Both the position numbers and the translations under genes were made by a program. Positions 15,731 to 24,498 of a DNA stretch of 64,000 nt are shown here, piece after piece. How positions within the stretch are numbered: the stretch's first letter is position 1; every line of letters begins with the position of its first letter. The notes beneath the pieces are model-generated. The model had not been told where the DNA came from. It saw only the letters and a list, made by a program, of their open reading frames with translations, and searched no databases. The stretch is taken from assembly GCF_002150005.2 (NCBI RefSeq), contig NZ_MSPP01000001.1:62001-126000 (forward strand). Reading direction: 5' to 3'. This DNA is from Marivivens niveibacter (lineage in GTDB: Bacteria > Pseudomonadota > Alphaproteobacteria > Rhodobacterales > Rhodobacteraceae).

Positions 15731-17029
15731 ATGACCTCGGACCCTTTTGCCTTTGACGGCGTAACCTTTATCAAAGCTCCAACTATCGACGAGGTGGCTG
15801 ACGGCGCGTCGGTCAGTGCCCTTGTGGCGGACGTTTTGGCCGATGTGAAAACCCGCGGTGATGCCGCTGTCCACGATTATTCTGTGAAATTCGACAGCGC
15901 AGACATAAAGGTTTTCGAAGTGACACCAGAGGAGCGCGAAGCTGCTTTGGCGCGTCTGGACGACCAAACGCGCGCAGATACGGAATTCGCGATTGAAAAC
16001 GTTCGCCGGTTTGCGCAGGCGCAATTGGATACCATGCTGCCGTTGGAAATTGAAACGCTGCCAGGGGTGCATCTGGGGCACCGTATCATTCCGATGGAAC
16101 GGGTTGGTTGCTATGTCCCTGGTGGCCGATATCCGCTTTTATCCGCACCAATCATGTCAATCGTGCCTGCCAAAGTCGCGGGCGTTGATGAGGTGATTGC
16201 GTGTCTGCCGCCGAATGCACACGAGGCAATGATCGCGGGATGTCATCTGTCGGGCGCAGATCGTATTTTCCGAATTGGTGGGGCCCAAGCGATTGCAGCG
16301 ATGGCCTTTGGTACGGAAACTGTGCCGCAGGTGAATAAAATAGTTGGCCCAGGCAATGCATTTGTAAATGAAGCAAAACGCCAGATTTTCGGTCCGATCG
16401 GAATTGATCAGTTGGCTGGCCCATCGGAAATTTTCGTGGTTGCTGACGGGACAGGCGATGCCGAGATGATCGCGACAGATCTATTGGCGCAAGCAGAACA
16501 TGATATCCGCACGCGTGTCGGTTTGATCACCACCTCGGAGTCGTTGGCGAATGCTGTGGCTGAGGAAGTTGAGCGCCAGCTACAAACCCTTTCCACCGCC
16601 GAGGTGGCGCGTAAATCTTGGATCGACCGTGGTGAAATTGCATTGGCCAAGGATGAGGCCGCGATGATCCGTTATTCCGATTTTGTGGCCGCTGAACACC
16701 TGCAGGTCCATACAGAGGATCCGAAAGACTTTGCGCTGAAACTGCGTAACTACGGTTCTCTTTTTATCGGAGAGCTGGCCTCTGTCGTTTATTCCGACAA
16801 ATGTTGCGGGACGAACCATACGCTGCCAACGCAGCAGGCGGGCAGATACACGGGCGGGCTATGGGTTGGGGCCTATGTCAAAGTCTGCACCCATCAATGG
16901 ATGAGCCCTGAAGGTGTCGCCCAAGTCGCGCCACCCGCTGTGCGCCAATCTGCATCCGAAGGGTTGGAGGGTCACCGACGTGCGGCGGCTTTGCGGTTGT
17001 CGCGGCTGCAACGTGAAGCTGCGGAGTAA
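15731..17029 (+). CDS. HisD-family NAD-dependent dehydrogenase, HpsN (sulfopropanediol 3-dehydrogenase)-like
   Basis: The 432-residue enzyme is a histidinol-dehydrogenase homologue. The metal and catalytic positions are kept: Q and H in 'LLAQAEHD', Glu-His in 'AAEHLQ', Asp in 'YSDKCCGTNH' and the late His in 'ASEGLEGH'. The 'GTNHTLPT' and 'RYTGGLWVG' segments are those of the HpsN-like branch rather than of true HisD (GxNHVLPT, FSSGLSV). No other histidine-biosynthesis gene is nearby. The start is the ATG at 15731, after AGGAGAG at 15720. It probably oxidises a small polyol or sulfonate alcohol such as dihydroxypropanesulfonate; the exact substrate is inferred. Co-regulation by the LacI operator upstream is likely. 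Confidence 0.78.
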   Translation: MTSDPFAFDGVTFIKAPTIDEVADGASVSALVADVLADVKTRGDAAVHDYSVKFDSADIKVFEVTPEEREAALARLDDQTRADTEFAIENVRRFAQAQLDTMLPLEIETLPGVHLGHRIIPMERVGCYVPGGRYPLLSAPIMSIVPAKVAGVDEVIACLPPNAHEAMIAGCHLSGADRIFRIGGAQAIAAMAFGTETVPQVNKIVGPGNAFVNEAKRQIFGPIGIDQLAGPSEIFVVADGTGDAEMIATDLLAQAEHDIRTRVGLITTSESLANAVAEEVERQLQTLSTAEVARKSWIDRGEIALAKDEAAMIRYSDFVAAEHLQVHTEDPKDFALKLRNYGSLFIGELASVVYSDKCCGTNHTLPTQQAGRYTGGLWVGAYVKVCTHQWMSPEGVAQVAPPAVRQSASEGLEGHRRAAALRLSRLQREAAE

Positions 17030-17034
17030 AAATA

Positions 17035-17063
17035 AAAAGGGCCTGAAAAACTCAGGCCCTTTT
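17035..17063. terminator. Bidirectional terminator between the HisD-like and glucosidase genes
   Basis: AAAAGGGCCTGA (17035-17046) pairs with TCAGGCCCTTTT (17052-17063). T-runs occur on both strands, which suits the two convergent genes it separates. Confidence 0.85.
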
Positions 17064-17084
17064 GCTTGCGCGGGTTAAGTTTTG

Positions 17085-18791
17085 CTAGAGTGCTAGAACG
17101 ATACCGCTCCATCCACCTAATTTGATTTTGCCGCCATCTACGTTCGCGCGATTGTCGGTGCGATAAGCCACCCCCTGAATATGAATGCTCTTGGGCAGCT
17201 CCCACGTTAGTGTTTTGCGGCTAAAGTTAAGGGCAACCAAGGCGCCTTCGTTTTCCTTTGCCAGCCAGCGTCGGTAAATCAAAAGTTCAGGATGATCGGG
17301 GGCGAGGTCCGTGTAATCGCCATAGACCATTGATGGCGTGTCCCGACGTAGTTGGGTCAACTTTGCAATCGCATGGCAGGCGCTTTGGGGATCGGCCCAC
17401 GCGGCTTTGGCGTTGATTGTCGCGTGGTCGGGATGCACAGGGAGCCAAGGCGTGACCCCTGATTGCGTGAACCCAGCATTCGGACCGTCATCCCATTGCA
17501 TCGGTGTGCGCGTGTGATCGCGGGACACAATGTTCAATTCTGCGAGATATGCAGATGGGTCGGTTTCGCCCGCAGCCTGACGTTTTGCCCACCCCTGTCG
17601 CACGGCGATATCATCGAATTGATCCAGTGCTGTGAACGGGTAGTTCGACATTCCCAATTCGTCACCCTGATAAATATACGGCGTGCCAGGTTGGGTCAGG
17701 ATCAACGTGTGCAGAACCTTTGCCGAAGCTTGGCGCCACGCTGGGTCGGGGTCGCCATAACGGTTCAGCGCGCGGGGGGTGTCGTGGTTGCTTAGGAATA
17801 CCGTGTTCCACCCGTGAGGACGAACCGAAACGGATTGGTCACGCAAAACCCGTTTAAATTCGGGCAATGTCCAAGTGCGAGGTTGTTCGCGGCCCCAAAG
17901 AAAATTGATCACGTCGAACTGGAAAATCGTGTCGAGTTCGCCGCGCCGTGCATCGACCATGCGGCCCATTTGTTCGACTGACAAACCGTTGCCTTCGCCG
18001 ACGGTCATGCAATCGTAGTGATCCAACACCTCTTGGCGCATTTCCTTTAGATATTCGTGAAGCTTTGGCCCCTCGGCGTAGAATTGTTCCCAGGGCAACG
18101 CTTTGTCGTTTTCGGGCAGATCGGCGGGCTTTGATATGAATGGGATCACATCCATGCGGAAACCGTCCACGCCTTTGTCCAACCAAAAGCGCATGATGTC
18201 ATAGACTTCTTCACGGACTGCGGGGTTGTCCCAATTTAGATCGGGTTGTTCGCGCGCGAAAAGGTGCAGATACCACGCCTGTGTCGCATCATCCCAAGTC
18301 CAAGCGGGAGTCGAGAAAAAGCTCTGCCAATCATTTGGTGGTGCATCTGGCGTACCATCGCGCCAGATGTAGAAATCGCGTTTTTCGGCTGTTCGGCTTT
18401 TACGGGCGTCGGCAAACCACGCGTGTTGATCAGAGGTGTGGTTGACCACAAGGTCGATGATTAATTTCATTCCCCGCGCTTTGACTTGCGCCAAAAGCGT
18501 GTCGAAATCTTTCATCGTGCCGAACAGGGGCGACACCGCGCGATAGTCGCTAATGTCGTACCCGTTGTCGACAAAAGGGCTTTGGTAATGCGGTGATAGC
18601 CAGATCACGTCGACGCCCAGATCGGCGATGTGATCCAGATGCGCTGTGATCCCAGCAAGATCGCCAACACCATCGCCATCACTATCCGCAAAGGACCGCG
18701 GATAGACTTGGTAAACGACGGCCTCTTTCCACCATGCGCGGGCAATGGCGGTATCATCCGCCTCTGGGCTGGGCGGGGGTTTGTGCATCAT
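17085..18791 (-). CDS. GH13 alpha-glucosidase (AglA-like)
   Basis: The 568-residue enzyme is a complete family 13 glycoside hydrolase. It shows 'YQVYPRSFADSDGDGVGDL' near residue 27, the nucleophile Asp in 'GFRMDVIPF' (about 210), the acid Glu in 'VGEGNG' (about 270) and the transition-state Asp in 'LSNHDTPR'. The family acts as alpha-glucosidase or oligo-1,6-glucosidase on short alpha-glucosides, here in the cytoplasm because no signal peptide is seen. It is the last gene of the ABC transporter operon, 12 bases after the ATPase gene, so it should hydrolyse the imported sugar. Related agl operons carry the same gene set. Confidence 0.92.
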   Translation of the reverse strand: MMHKPPPSPEADDTAIARAWWKEAVVYQVYPRSFADSDGDGVGDLAGITAHLDHIADLGVDVIWLSPHYQSPFVDNGYDISDYRAVSPLFGTMKDFDTLLAQVKARGMKLIIDLVVNHTSDQHAWFADARKSRTAEKRDFYIWRDGTPDAPPNDWQSFFSTPAWTWDDATQAWYLHLFAREQPDLNWDNPAVREEVYDIMRFWLDKGVDGFRMDVIPFISKPADLPENDKALPWEQFYAEGPKLHEYLKEMRQEVLDHYDCMTVGEGNGLSVEQMGRMVDARRGELDTIFQFDVINFLWGREQPRTWTLPEFKRVLRDQSVSVRPHGWNTVFLSNHDTPRALNRYGDPDPAWRQASAKVLHTLILTQPGTPYIYQGDELGMSNYPFTALDQFDDIAVRQGWAKRQAAGETDPSAYLAELNIVSRDHTRTPMQWDDGPNAGFTQSGVTPWLPVHPDHATINAKAAWADPQSACHAIAKLTQLRRDTPSMVYGDYTDLAPDHPELLIYRRWLAKENEGALVALNFSRKTLTWELPKSIHIQGVAYRTDNRANVDGGKIKLGGWSGIVLAL

Positions 18792-18803
18792 GTCAGATCG
18801 CCT

Positions 18804-19880
18804 TTATGCCACGGCCTGATTGTCAAAACCGTCAATCCGCAGACCACTTTCGCGATCAAAAACGTGACATGCGGCCGCTGGAACATGGGCATGGACCGTT
18901 TCACCGATGGCCATGCGCGCCGTTTTATCGGCCTTGAGCGAGATCAGATCATCATGTGCGCCCTTGATTGCGAACATTGTGCTGTCACCTAGGTTTTCGA
19001 CCGAATAGACAGGCGCGCTTAGGTTTCCACCTTCGCTAACAACCGACACATCTTCGGCGCGGAATCCTAGTGTGACAGGGCCGCGCGCGGCGTGGGGTAG
19101 GCCGCTGACCGTTAGGTAAGGGTTTGAGAATGTGCCGTCTGCGATATCCCCGTCGATCAGGTTCATAGCGGGGGATCCAATAAAGCTCGCAACAAAGGTA
19201 TTGGCCGGACGGTCATAGATTTCCATCGGTTTGCCTACCTGCTGGGCAATGCCGCCTTTCATCACAACAACACGGTCGGCCAGGGTCATAGCCTCGACCT
19301 GATCGTGGGTGACGTAAATGGTCGTCGTTTTCAGCGCGTGGTGCAGGTTCGCGATCTGAGCGCGCGTGGATACCCGCAGCTTTGCATCCAGATTGGACAG
19401 CGGTTCATCCATCAGAAAACAGTTTGGCTCTCTTACAATCGCGCGGGCCAAGGCGACACGCTGACGTTGCCCGCCTGATAGGGCTGCAGGGCGTCGATCT
19501 AGGAACGGAGTCAGCTCTACCATCTCTGCAGCTTTCATCACCCGCTGTTTGTGTTCGCTGGCGGGAATGCCCCTGATTTTTAGGGGGAAGCGAATGTTTT
19601 CGTAGACGGTCATGTTTGGGTATAGGCCGTAGCTTTGGAAAACCATGGATACATCGCGATCCTTTGGTTCGAGATGGTTCATCAGTTTGCCGCCCATCCA
19701 GATTTCGCCGGATGAGACGTCTTCTAGTCCCGCGATCATGCGCATGGTGGTGGACTTGCCGCATCCCGACGGACCAAGAAGCACAAGGAATTCGCGATCT
19801 GGGATTTGCAGCGTTAGGTCGTCGACGGCGGTAAAGTTATGCCAACGGCGGCTCACGTTCTTGAGGTGAATCTCGGCCAT
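18804..19880 (-). CDS. Sugar ABC transporter ATPase (MalK/AglK/UgpC type)
   Basis: The 358-residue protein starts with 'MAEIHLKNVSRRW' at 19880, preceded by an AAAGGAAAC ribosome site; the longer frame to 19985 only reads into the permease gene. It has Walker A 'GPSGCGKST' (about residue 38), signature 'LSGGQRQR', Walker B 'CFLMDEPLSNLDAKLR' and the C-terminal TOBE/OB regulatory domain of CUT1 importers. It energises uptake by the two permeases encoded just upstream in the operon. Confidence 0.95.
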   Translation of the reverse strand: MAEIHLKNVSRRWHNFTAVDDLTLQIPDREFLVLLGPSGCGKSTTMRMIAGLEDVSSGEIWMGGKLMNHLEPKDRDVSMVFQSYGLYPNMTVYENIRFPLKIRGIPASEHKQRVMKAAEMVELTPFLDRRPAALSGGQRQRVALARAIVREPNCFLMDEPLSNLDAKLRVSTRAQIANLHHALKTTTIYVTHDQVEAMTLADRVVVMKGGIAQQVGKPMEIYDRPANTFVASFIGSPAMNLIDGDIADGTFSNPYLTVSGLPHAARGPVTLGFRAEDVSVVSEGGNLSAPVYSVENLGDSTMFAIKGAHDDLISLKADKTARMAIGETVHAHVPAAACHVFDRESGLRIDGFDNQAVA

Positions 19881-19893
19881 TTTGTTTCCTTTC

Positions 19894-20799
19894 TCAGCCT
19901 TTGACGGCGCCCGCGGTGAGACCACCGACGATTTGGCGCTGGAAGAACATAACAAGCAGGAACAGCGGCACAGTTGCAGAAACAACAGCCGAGACGGCGA
20001 ACATGATGTTGCCCTCCTGCTCGATTGATCCCATGAATGATGTGATCTTGGGGATCATGGTCTGGTTTTCTTGACTGAGCAGCATCGCCCCGACGGCAAA
20101 GTCGTTGTACGCGAGCAGGAAAGAAAACAGACCAGTGGTGATAATGCCAGGCCACATGACTGGGACGATCACAAGGCGGAATGCTTGTAACCTTGTGCAG
20201 CCGTCCACCATTGCGCTTTCATCTAGGTCTTTGGGGATCGACAGGAAAAAGCTGTGCAGCATCCACAATGTGAAAGGCTGGTTAATTGCGACAAGCACGA
20301 TGATCGTCGTTGGCAATGTCCCCCAGATATTCCATTCGAAAAACGGCATCAGGTAGCCCGAGACCAACGTGATGTGTGGCATCGCCCGAAAGACCAGCGC
20401 GACCATCAGCAGCCAAAATGCGTATCGACGCCCCGATCGGGCCAAGGCATAGCCGCCCAAAGTGCCTAGGATCAGGCTAAGGGTCGTGACGAAAACGGTG
20501 ACGATTGCGGTGTTTAGCGTTGCCTTCCAAAAGGCTTGATCAATCCAAGCGCCTTGATAGCCGCCAAGCGTGAATGGCCCGCCCGTTTGGCGGGTGGTAT
20601 TTTCCCCGCTTAGGGCAAAGGTCCAGTCAATACGGCTAAAGAAATCCGCCTCGACCTTGAATGACCCCCATGCCGTCCAAAGGAACGGAAAGCCCGCAGT
20701 CACCAGCCAGATGGCGACAAAGACGACGGCAACAACAGAGATCAGCGGGATGCGTTGGCGCGGTTTGGATTGGGCGGTGTCGGTATGAAGTGTGGTCAT
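19894..20799 (-). CDS. Sugar ABC transporter permease (MalG/AglG type)
   Basis: The 301-residue membrane protein has about six hydrophobic segments and the permease EAA-loop 'DLDESAMVDGCTRLQAFRLVIVP' form of CUT1 transporters in its C-terminal half. A large external loop follows the first helix (the segment with 'NTTRQTGGPFTLGGY'). It lies 9 bases after the other permease gene and 13 before the ATPase gene, in one operon. It forms half of the membrane channel. Confidence 0.93.
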   Translation of the reverse strand: MTTLHTDTAQSKPRQRIPLISVVAVVFVAIWLVTAGFPFLWTAWGSFKVEADFFSRIDWTFALSGENTTRQTGGPFTLGGYQGAWIDQAFWKATLNTAIVTVFVTTLSLILGTLGGYALARSGRRYAFWLLMVALVFRAMPHITLVSGYLMPFFEWNIWGTLPTTIIVLVAINQPFTLWMLHSFFLSIPKDLDESAMVDGCTRLQAFRLVIVPVMWPGIITTGLFSFLLAYNDFAVGAMLLSQENQTMIPKITSFMGSIEQEGNIMFAVSAVVSATVPLFLLVMFFQRQIVGGLTAGAVKG

Positions 20800-20808
20800 T
20801 TCGCCTCC

Positions 20809-21843
20809 TTAGTGCGCACGTTTGCCGAACTCGCGCCATGTACGCACAAGGACGGGAGACAAAAGAATGACAACGAAGCCGATGGTCAGCATGGAGGTTG
20901 CCGCAGCAGAGCCAAAGAGCTGGCCGTTCTCGGCTTGCAGATCAGTATAAATGATGGATGACAGGGACATTGCGTGTGCCTCGGCGTTAAAGCCGACAAT
21001 GGGTTCTAGCACGCGGAAGTTATCCATGACCTGAACCAGCGATACAAAGGTCGCCAGGGGCATAAGGTGCGGGATCACCACATAGCGCACCCTTTCCCAG
21101 CGGTTCGCGCCGTCTATCATGGCGCTTTCCAGCGTGTCGTCGGGCACGGTTTGTAGGCCGGCATAGAAAACAACAAAGGAAAATGGCGCAGCAATCCAGA
21201 TGCCGTAAAGGATCAGCGACACCCACATCAACGGCCCCGACGCCGCGATCGACAGATCGGGATTGCCCGAAAGCCATTGCAGCGCCTTGCCTAGAATGCC
21301 ACGTGAATTGAGCATCCAATATAAGACGAGAGAGCCAATCAATGGCGTGATGATCATGGGCAAAAGCGAGACAAAGATCACTGGCCCCTTGAGCATTTGC
21401 GGTAGGCGATTCACCGCAAGCGCGATCCAGAACCCGACGATGATGCCGGCTGGCGTTACGACAAAGGTGTAGATCAGCGTGAAAAACAAAGCGCGGTAAA
21501 AACGCAGCTGATAGACCTGCGCGAATTTTTCCCTAAGCGTCGTGTCAGAACGGAAAATTTCGCCGAGTTCCGCCGTCGCCAGGTGCGCGCGGTTCATATA
21601 CGTACCCAATCCGTTCCATCGTCCCAAAGGTGCTTCGGCGCGCAGGGCGGCCGTTGCCTCGGCATCGACACGTGTCTGGGTTTTGCAACCGCCAAAGGGG
21701 GTGCAGCTTTCGACTTCGACGAGCACTTGCCCGTGTTCAACGTGCAGGGATTGCAGGATCACCGAGCCGATCGGCAGGGCGATGAACAAAAACATCGCAA
21801 CCGCAGAGGGCAGAATGAAAAAGAGAAAGGTTCTGTGCGGCAC
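20809..21843 (-). CDS. Sugar ABC transporter permease (MalF/AglF type)
   Basis: The 344-residue protein has a first helix, then a long periplasmic loop with two nearby cysteines ('ESCTPFGGCKTQ', about residues 46-57), and further helices carrying the EAA loop 'TLESAMIDGANRWERVRYVVIP'. Such an enlarged loop is also found in MalF-type partners. It is the second gene of the operon, separated from the binding-protein gene by a strong hairpin that may protect the upstream message. Confidence 0.93.
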   Translation of the reverse strand: MPHRTFLFFILPSAVAMFLFIALPIGSVILQSLHVEHGQVLVEVESCTPFGGCKTQTRVDAEATAALRAEAPLGRWNGLGTYMNRAHLATAELGEIFRSDTTLREKFAQVYQLRFYRALFFTLIYTFVVTPAGIIVGFWIALAVNRLPQMLKGPVIFVSLLPMIITPLIGSLVLYWMLNSRGILGKALQWLSGNPDLSIAASGPLMWVSLILYGIWIAAPFSFVVFYAGLQTVPDDTLESAMIDGANRWERVRYVVIPHLMPLATFVSLVQVMDNFRVLEPIVGFNAEAHAMSLSSIIYTDLQAENGQLFGSAAATSMLTIGFVVILLSPVLVRTWREFGKRAH

Positions 21844-21870
21844 GGTCTGTCCTAGTGTCTGGCGTGGTTG

Positions 21871-21898
21871 GCTCCGCGCGACGTGGGCCGCGCGGAGC
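21871..21898 (-). promoter_or_regulatory. Intercistronic hairpin after the binding-protein gene
   Basis: GCTCCGCGCG (21871-21880) is fully complementary to 21889-21898, giving a 10-bp GC-rich stem with an 8-base loop. There is no T-run on the minus strand. Such hairpins stabilise the upstream binding-protein mRNA and make it more abundant than the permease message (known for maltose-type operons; inferred here). Confidence 0.7.
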
Positions 21899-21919
21899 TA
21901 TAGTGTTTTCCTGGGGGAC

Positions 21920-23170
21920 TTAGTTCAGGAAACCACGTTCGGTGGCCGCAGCCGAATAGGCTGCTTCGATATCGGCCAAAGCTTGTTCCGCGCTTTCGTT
22001 TCCTTGCATGAAATCAGCCAATTCAGAGCCAAGAGCGGAATGCAAAAGATCCATGAACGGCAGTGTTGGGTAGCCGCGCGCACCTTGTGCAACGTCAGCC
22101 ATAATGCCAACTGCGCCTGGGGTGGGTTCATACCCTTTGATCAGCCATGCTGCGATGTAGCTGTTTTCTTCGGCGAATTCAGGTGCGGTCGCGTGCATCA
22201 TCGCTTGGAATGACGCTTCTGCATCTTCGTCGGAAATGTTTTTGGAAATGGCAAAACCGTCCCAGAATAGGGTGGCGGCAGGGATGCCGTTCCCTTGAAA
22301 GCTTGGTGCGGCGGCAAGGCCCGCAACCGCTGCAATTTCTGGGTTGTCGCCTTCGGGGTCTAGGACTGGACCTGCCTGCGATGCCCAGATCACAGTCATT
22401 GCAACTTCGCCAGAACGGAACATTTTCGATGCTTCGGACGAACCGACCGACATGTAATCGGGCGATTGGTATTCCGTCAAAGCTTTCATCATCTCCAATG
22501 CGGCAACGCCGTTTTCATTGTTGATGGCAACCTCGGCAGAGCCGGGGGCAAAGAAGTCGGCGCCAGTTGCGGAATACATGTTCACGAATTCTTCGGCGAG
22601 TTCCCAGCCTGCTTGAACAGATGCCGCATAAGGGTAGTCTGTTTTGCCTAATTCTTCGAGTACAGCCGCGGCTTCTAATAGTTCTTCGTATGTTGTTGGG
22701 ACTTCTAGGCCAGCTTCTTCCAGTAGGTCTTTGCGATAGAACAGGTGCTGACCGTTCACCATAAAGGCGATGGCCATAACCTTGCCGTCGATCCGGATGA
22801 GTTGTTGTTCGGTTAGGTTTTGGCCGTATTTTTCGACCAGATCATCCAGCGGACGCACCAGCCCATCATTCAAGAGAGGCGGCAAAGAGTTATTTGCGAT
22901 CACAGCGACTGTATATTCGGCTGGATCAATCGAAAGTGCAGGCACCTGTAGGCTTTTGTGTTCTTGGGTCTGGTTGAACGTCACGGACACGCTATCGGTT
23001 GCGCATTCGGTTGCGCGTTCGTTGATTAGTCGCAATGCGTCAAAGTCATTGGATAGGATCCGAACGGAGCCTGCTTCGATCCCGCAATCCGCCAGCGCAG
23101 GCATTGCAGAGGCAGCAAAGACGACGCCTGTCGCAAAACGCGTCGCCAGTTTGGTCATTGAAATAGCCAT
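21920..23170 (-). CDS. Periplasmic sugar-binding protein (family 1 extracellular solute-binding)
   Basis: The protein is 416 residues from the ATG at 23170, which has an AGGGA site 8 bases upstream; the frame extends to 23245 but through an operator sequence. A signal peptide is clear (about residues 5-27, hydrophobic and ending in PALA before 'DCGIEAGS'). The mature part has the CUT1 binding-protein pattern, including 'GKVMAIAFMVNGQHLFYRKDLLEEAGL' without interruption by gaps and 'PTTYEELLEAA'. It captures the sugar, probably an alpha-glucoside because of the GH13 gene, and delivers it to the permeases. It is the first gene of the operon and follows a LacI-type operator. Confidence 0.9.
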   Translation of the reverse strand: MAISMTKLATRFATGVVFAASAMPALADCGIEAGSVRILSNDFDALRLINERATECATDSVSVTFNQTQEHKSLQVPALSIDPAEYTVAVIANNSLPPLLNDGLVRPLDDLVEKYGQNLTEQQLIRIDGKVMAIAFMVNGQHLFYRKDLLEEAGLEVPTTYEELLEAAAVLEELGKTDYPYAASVQAGWELAEEFVNMYSATGADFFAPGSAEVAINNENGVAALEMMKALTEYQSPDYMSVGSSEASKMFRSGEVAMTVIWASQAGPVLDPEGDNPEIAAVAGLAAAPSFQGNGIPAATLFWDGFAISKNISDEDAEASFQAMMHATAPEFAEENSYIAAWLIKGYEPTPGAVGIMADVAQGARGYPTLPFMDLLHSALGSELADFMQGNESAEQALADIEAAYSAAATERGFLN

Positions 23171-23217
23171 GAAAGTATCCCTGTTATCTGCGCCCGTCGG
23201 TAAACCTGGGCATTTGT

Positions 23218-23229
23218 GCATTCGTATGC
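23218..23229. promoter_or_regulatory. LacI-family operator upstream of the sugar ABC operon
   Basis: GCATTCGTATGC matches the GCATACGTATGC core at 11 of 12 bases. It lies 48 bases before the binding-protein start, where it would block the promoter. Confidence 0.65.
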
Positions 23230-23376
23230 GTAAACTAATGCACACGACTTCTCACGGATCAAGGCCCATATGGGCTGATTTAGCGGAAACCACGTCTATT
23301 TACTGAAACATATGCCTAAATTTTTGGCACATCGCCACGTCTTGCAGGGAAAATCCTGCATACGCTGGCATTGTCG

Positions 23377-24399
23377 CTACCCGAGTCGGGCGGTCCCGCG
23401 TTTGACAAAGCTGCCGGGGATAAGAATCCTTTGCGGCGGGTTGTCAGGTGCTGCCATGCGCTTGCGCAATAATTCGACTACGGCTTGCGCCATGTCGGGT
23501 AGATGCTGGCGCACAGTGGTTAGATCGTAGGCGGGCTGGCGGGCTTCGGACACATCGTCAAATCCAACCACCGACAAATCATTAGGAACCTTCAGTCCCA
23601 ATTCGCCCCGCGATGCGTCAACCACGGCCATAGCGATGCGGTCGTTCGCGCAAAAGACCGCGTCAAACGGACCTTTTTCTTTAATCGCCGCCAGAAAGGC
23701 TGCTTTGCCGCCATCATAGGAATAGTCAGCCGAAACAAGTTCGATTGAGCCTGAGCCAAGTTCTTCTATTCGTTCGGAAAAACCGCGCGTCCTTTGTTTG
23801 GATACGGGCGCATCTAAAGGGCCGGCAATGGATAGAAAGCGACGGTGCCCCGCCGCATGAAGCCGATCTGCCACTTGCTGCGCGGCTTCGTAGTGGTCGG
23901 TGGCGACGCTATCAAACGCTGCGCCAGCTGGATGACGGTTGTAAAACGCAACAGGAATTCCCCGCGTGCGAAAACCATCAAGTTGCGTCTGGGTTAGCGT
24001 GACGCAAGATATGACCCCATCCAGCGGGTACCCATATGCACCTTCGATCACGTCGCCCACGTGGGTTTCATCTTTTGGAGAGATCAACAGCATGCGCTGG
24101 CGTTCGCCTTCTAACGCTTGGCTGAGTGCATTGATCATTTCGGGCAGAGAGGAAATAGATTGTTGGGTCAGGATCACCCCAACCATCCCAGAGCGTCGCG
24201 TAATCAAAGAACGTGCGATCGCATTGGGCGTATATCCAATTTCCGCCGCAACCTTCAGCACATGATCGCGGGTCTTTTTGGAAATCTTGCTATCCGGAGA
24301 AAAGCACCGTGAAACAGTCGATTGTGACACGCCCGCCTTTTCGGCGACATCTGTTGCAGTGGCACGTTTGTGTAGGGGACCGCCCTTTGACTCACTCAT
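23377..24399 (-). CDS. LacI-family transcriptional regulator (AglR-like)
   Basis: The 340-residue protein has an N-terminal helix-turn-helix 'ATDVAEKAGVSQSTVSRCF' (about residues 15-33) followed by the hinge region 'YTPNAIARSLITRRSG' and a periplasmic-binding-protein-like effector domain. I start it at the ATG 24399 ('MSESKGG') because the extra 20 residues from 24459 overlap a match to the operator. It is encoded upstream of the sugar operon in the same direction. The family represses sugar operons until an inducer binds; four or five operator matches around it suggest it controls itself and the nearby units. Confidence 0.93.
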   Translation of the reverse strand: MSESKGGPLHKRATATDVAEKAGVSQSTVSRCFSPDSKISKKTRDHVLKVAAEIGYTPNAIARSLITRRSGMVGVILTQQSISSLPEMINALSQALEGERQRMLLISPKDETHVGDVIEGAYGYPLDGVISCVTLTQTQLDGFRTRGIPVAFYNRHPAGAAFDSVATDHYEAAQQVADRLHAAGHRRFLSIAGPLDAPVSKQRTRGFSERIEELGSGSIELVSADYSYDGGKAAFLAAIKEKGPFDAVFCANDRIAMAVVDASRGELGLKVPNDLSVVGFDDVSEARQPAYDLTTVRQHLPDMAQAVVELLRKRMAAPDNPPQRILIPGSFVKRGTARLG

Positions 24400-24455
24400 C
24401 GCGCTCACTCTTCTTTCTTGGCACACTGACAGCGGAAGGCACGTTGCCACGATAG

Positions 24456-24467
24456 GCATACGATTGC
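24456..24467. promoter_or_regulatory. LacI-family operator-like site upstream of lacI (autoregulation)
   Basis: GCATACGATTGC matches the core at 10 of 12 bases. Its distance to the chosen lacI start, 57 bases, equals that of the site upstream of the SnoaL-like gene. Confidence 0.5.
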
Positions 24468-24498
24468 AATGCGCCTTCCGTCAGTTGCCGTGCGAAGA

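Noticed and set aside
15731-17029. Annotation as histidinol dehydrogenase (hisD)
   Set aside because: Catalytic residues fit the superfamily, but the GTNHTLPT/RYTGGLWVG segments and lack of his genes favour the HpsN-like branch.
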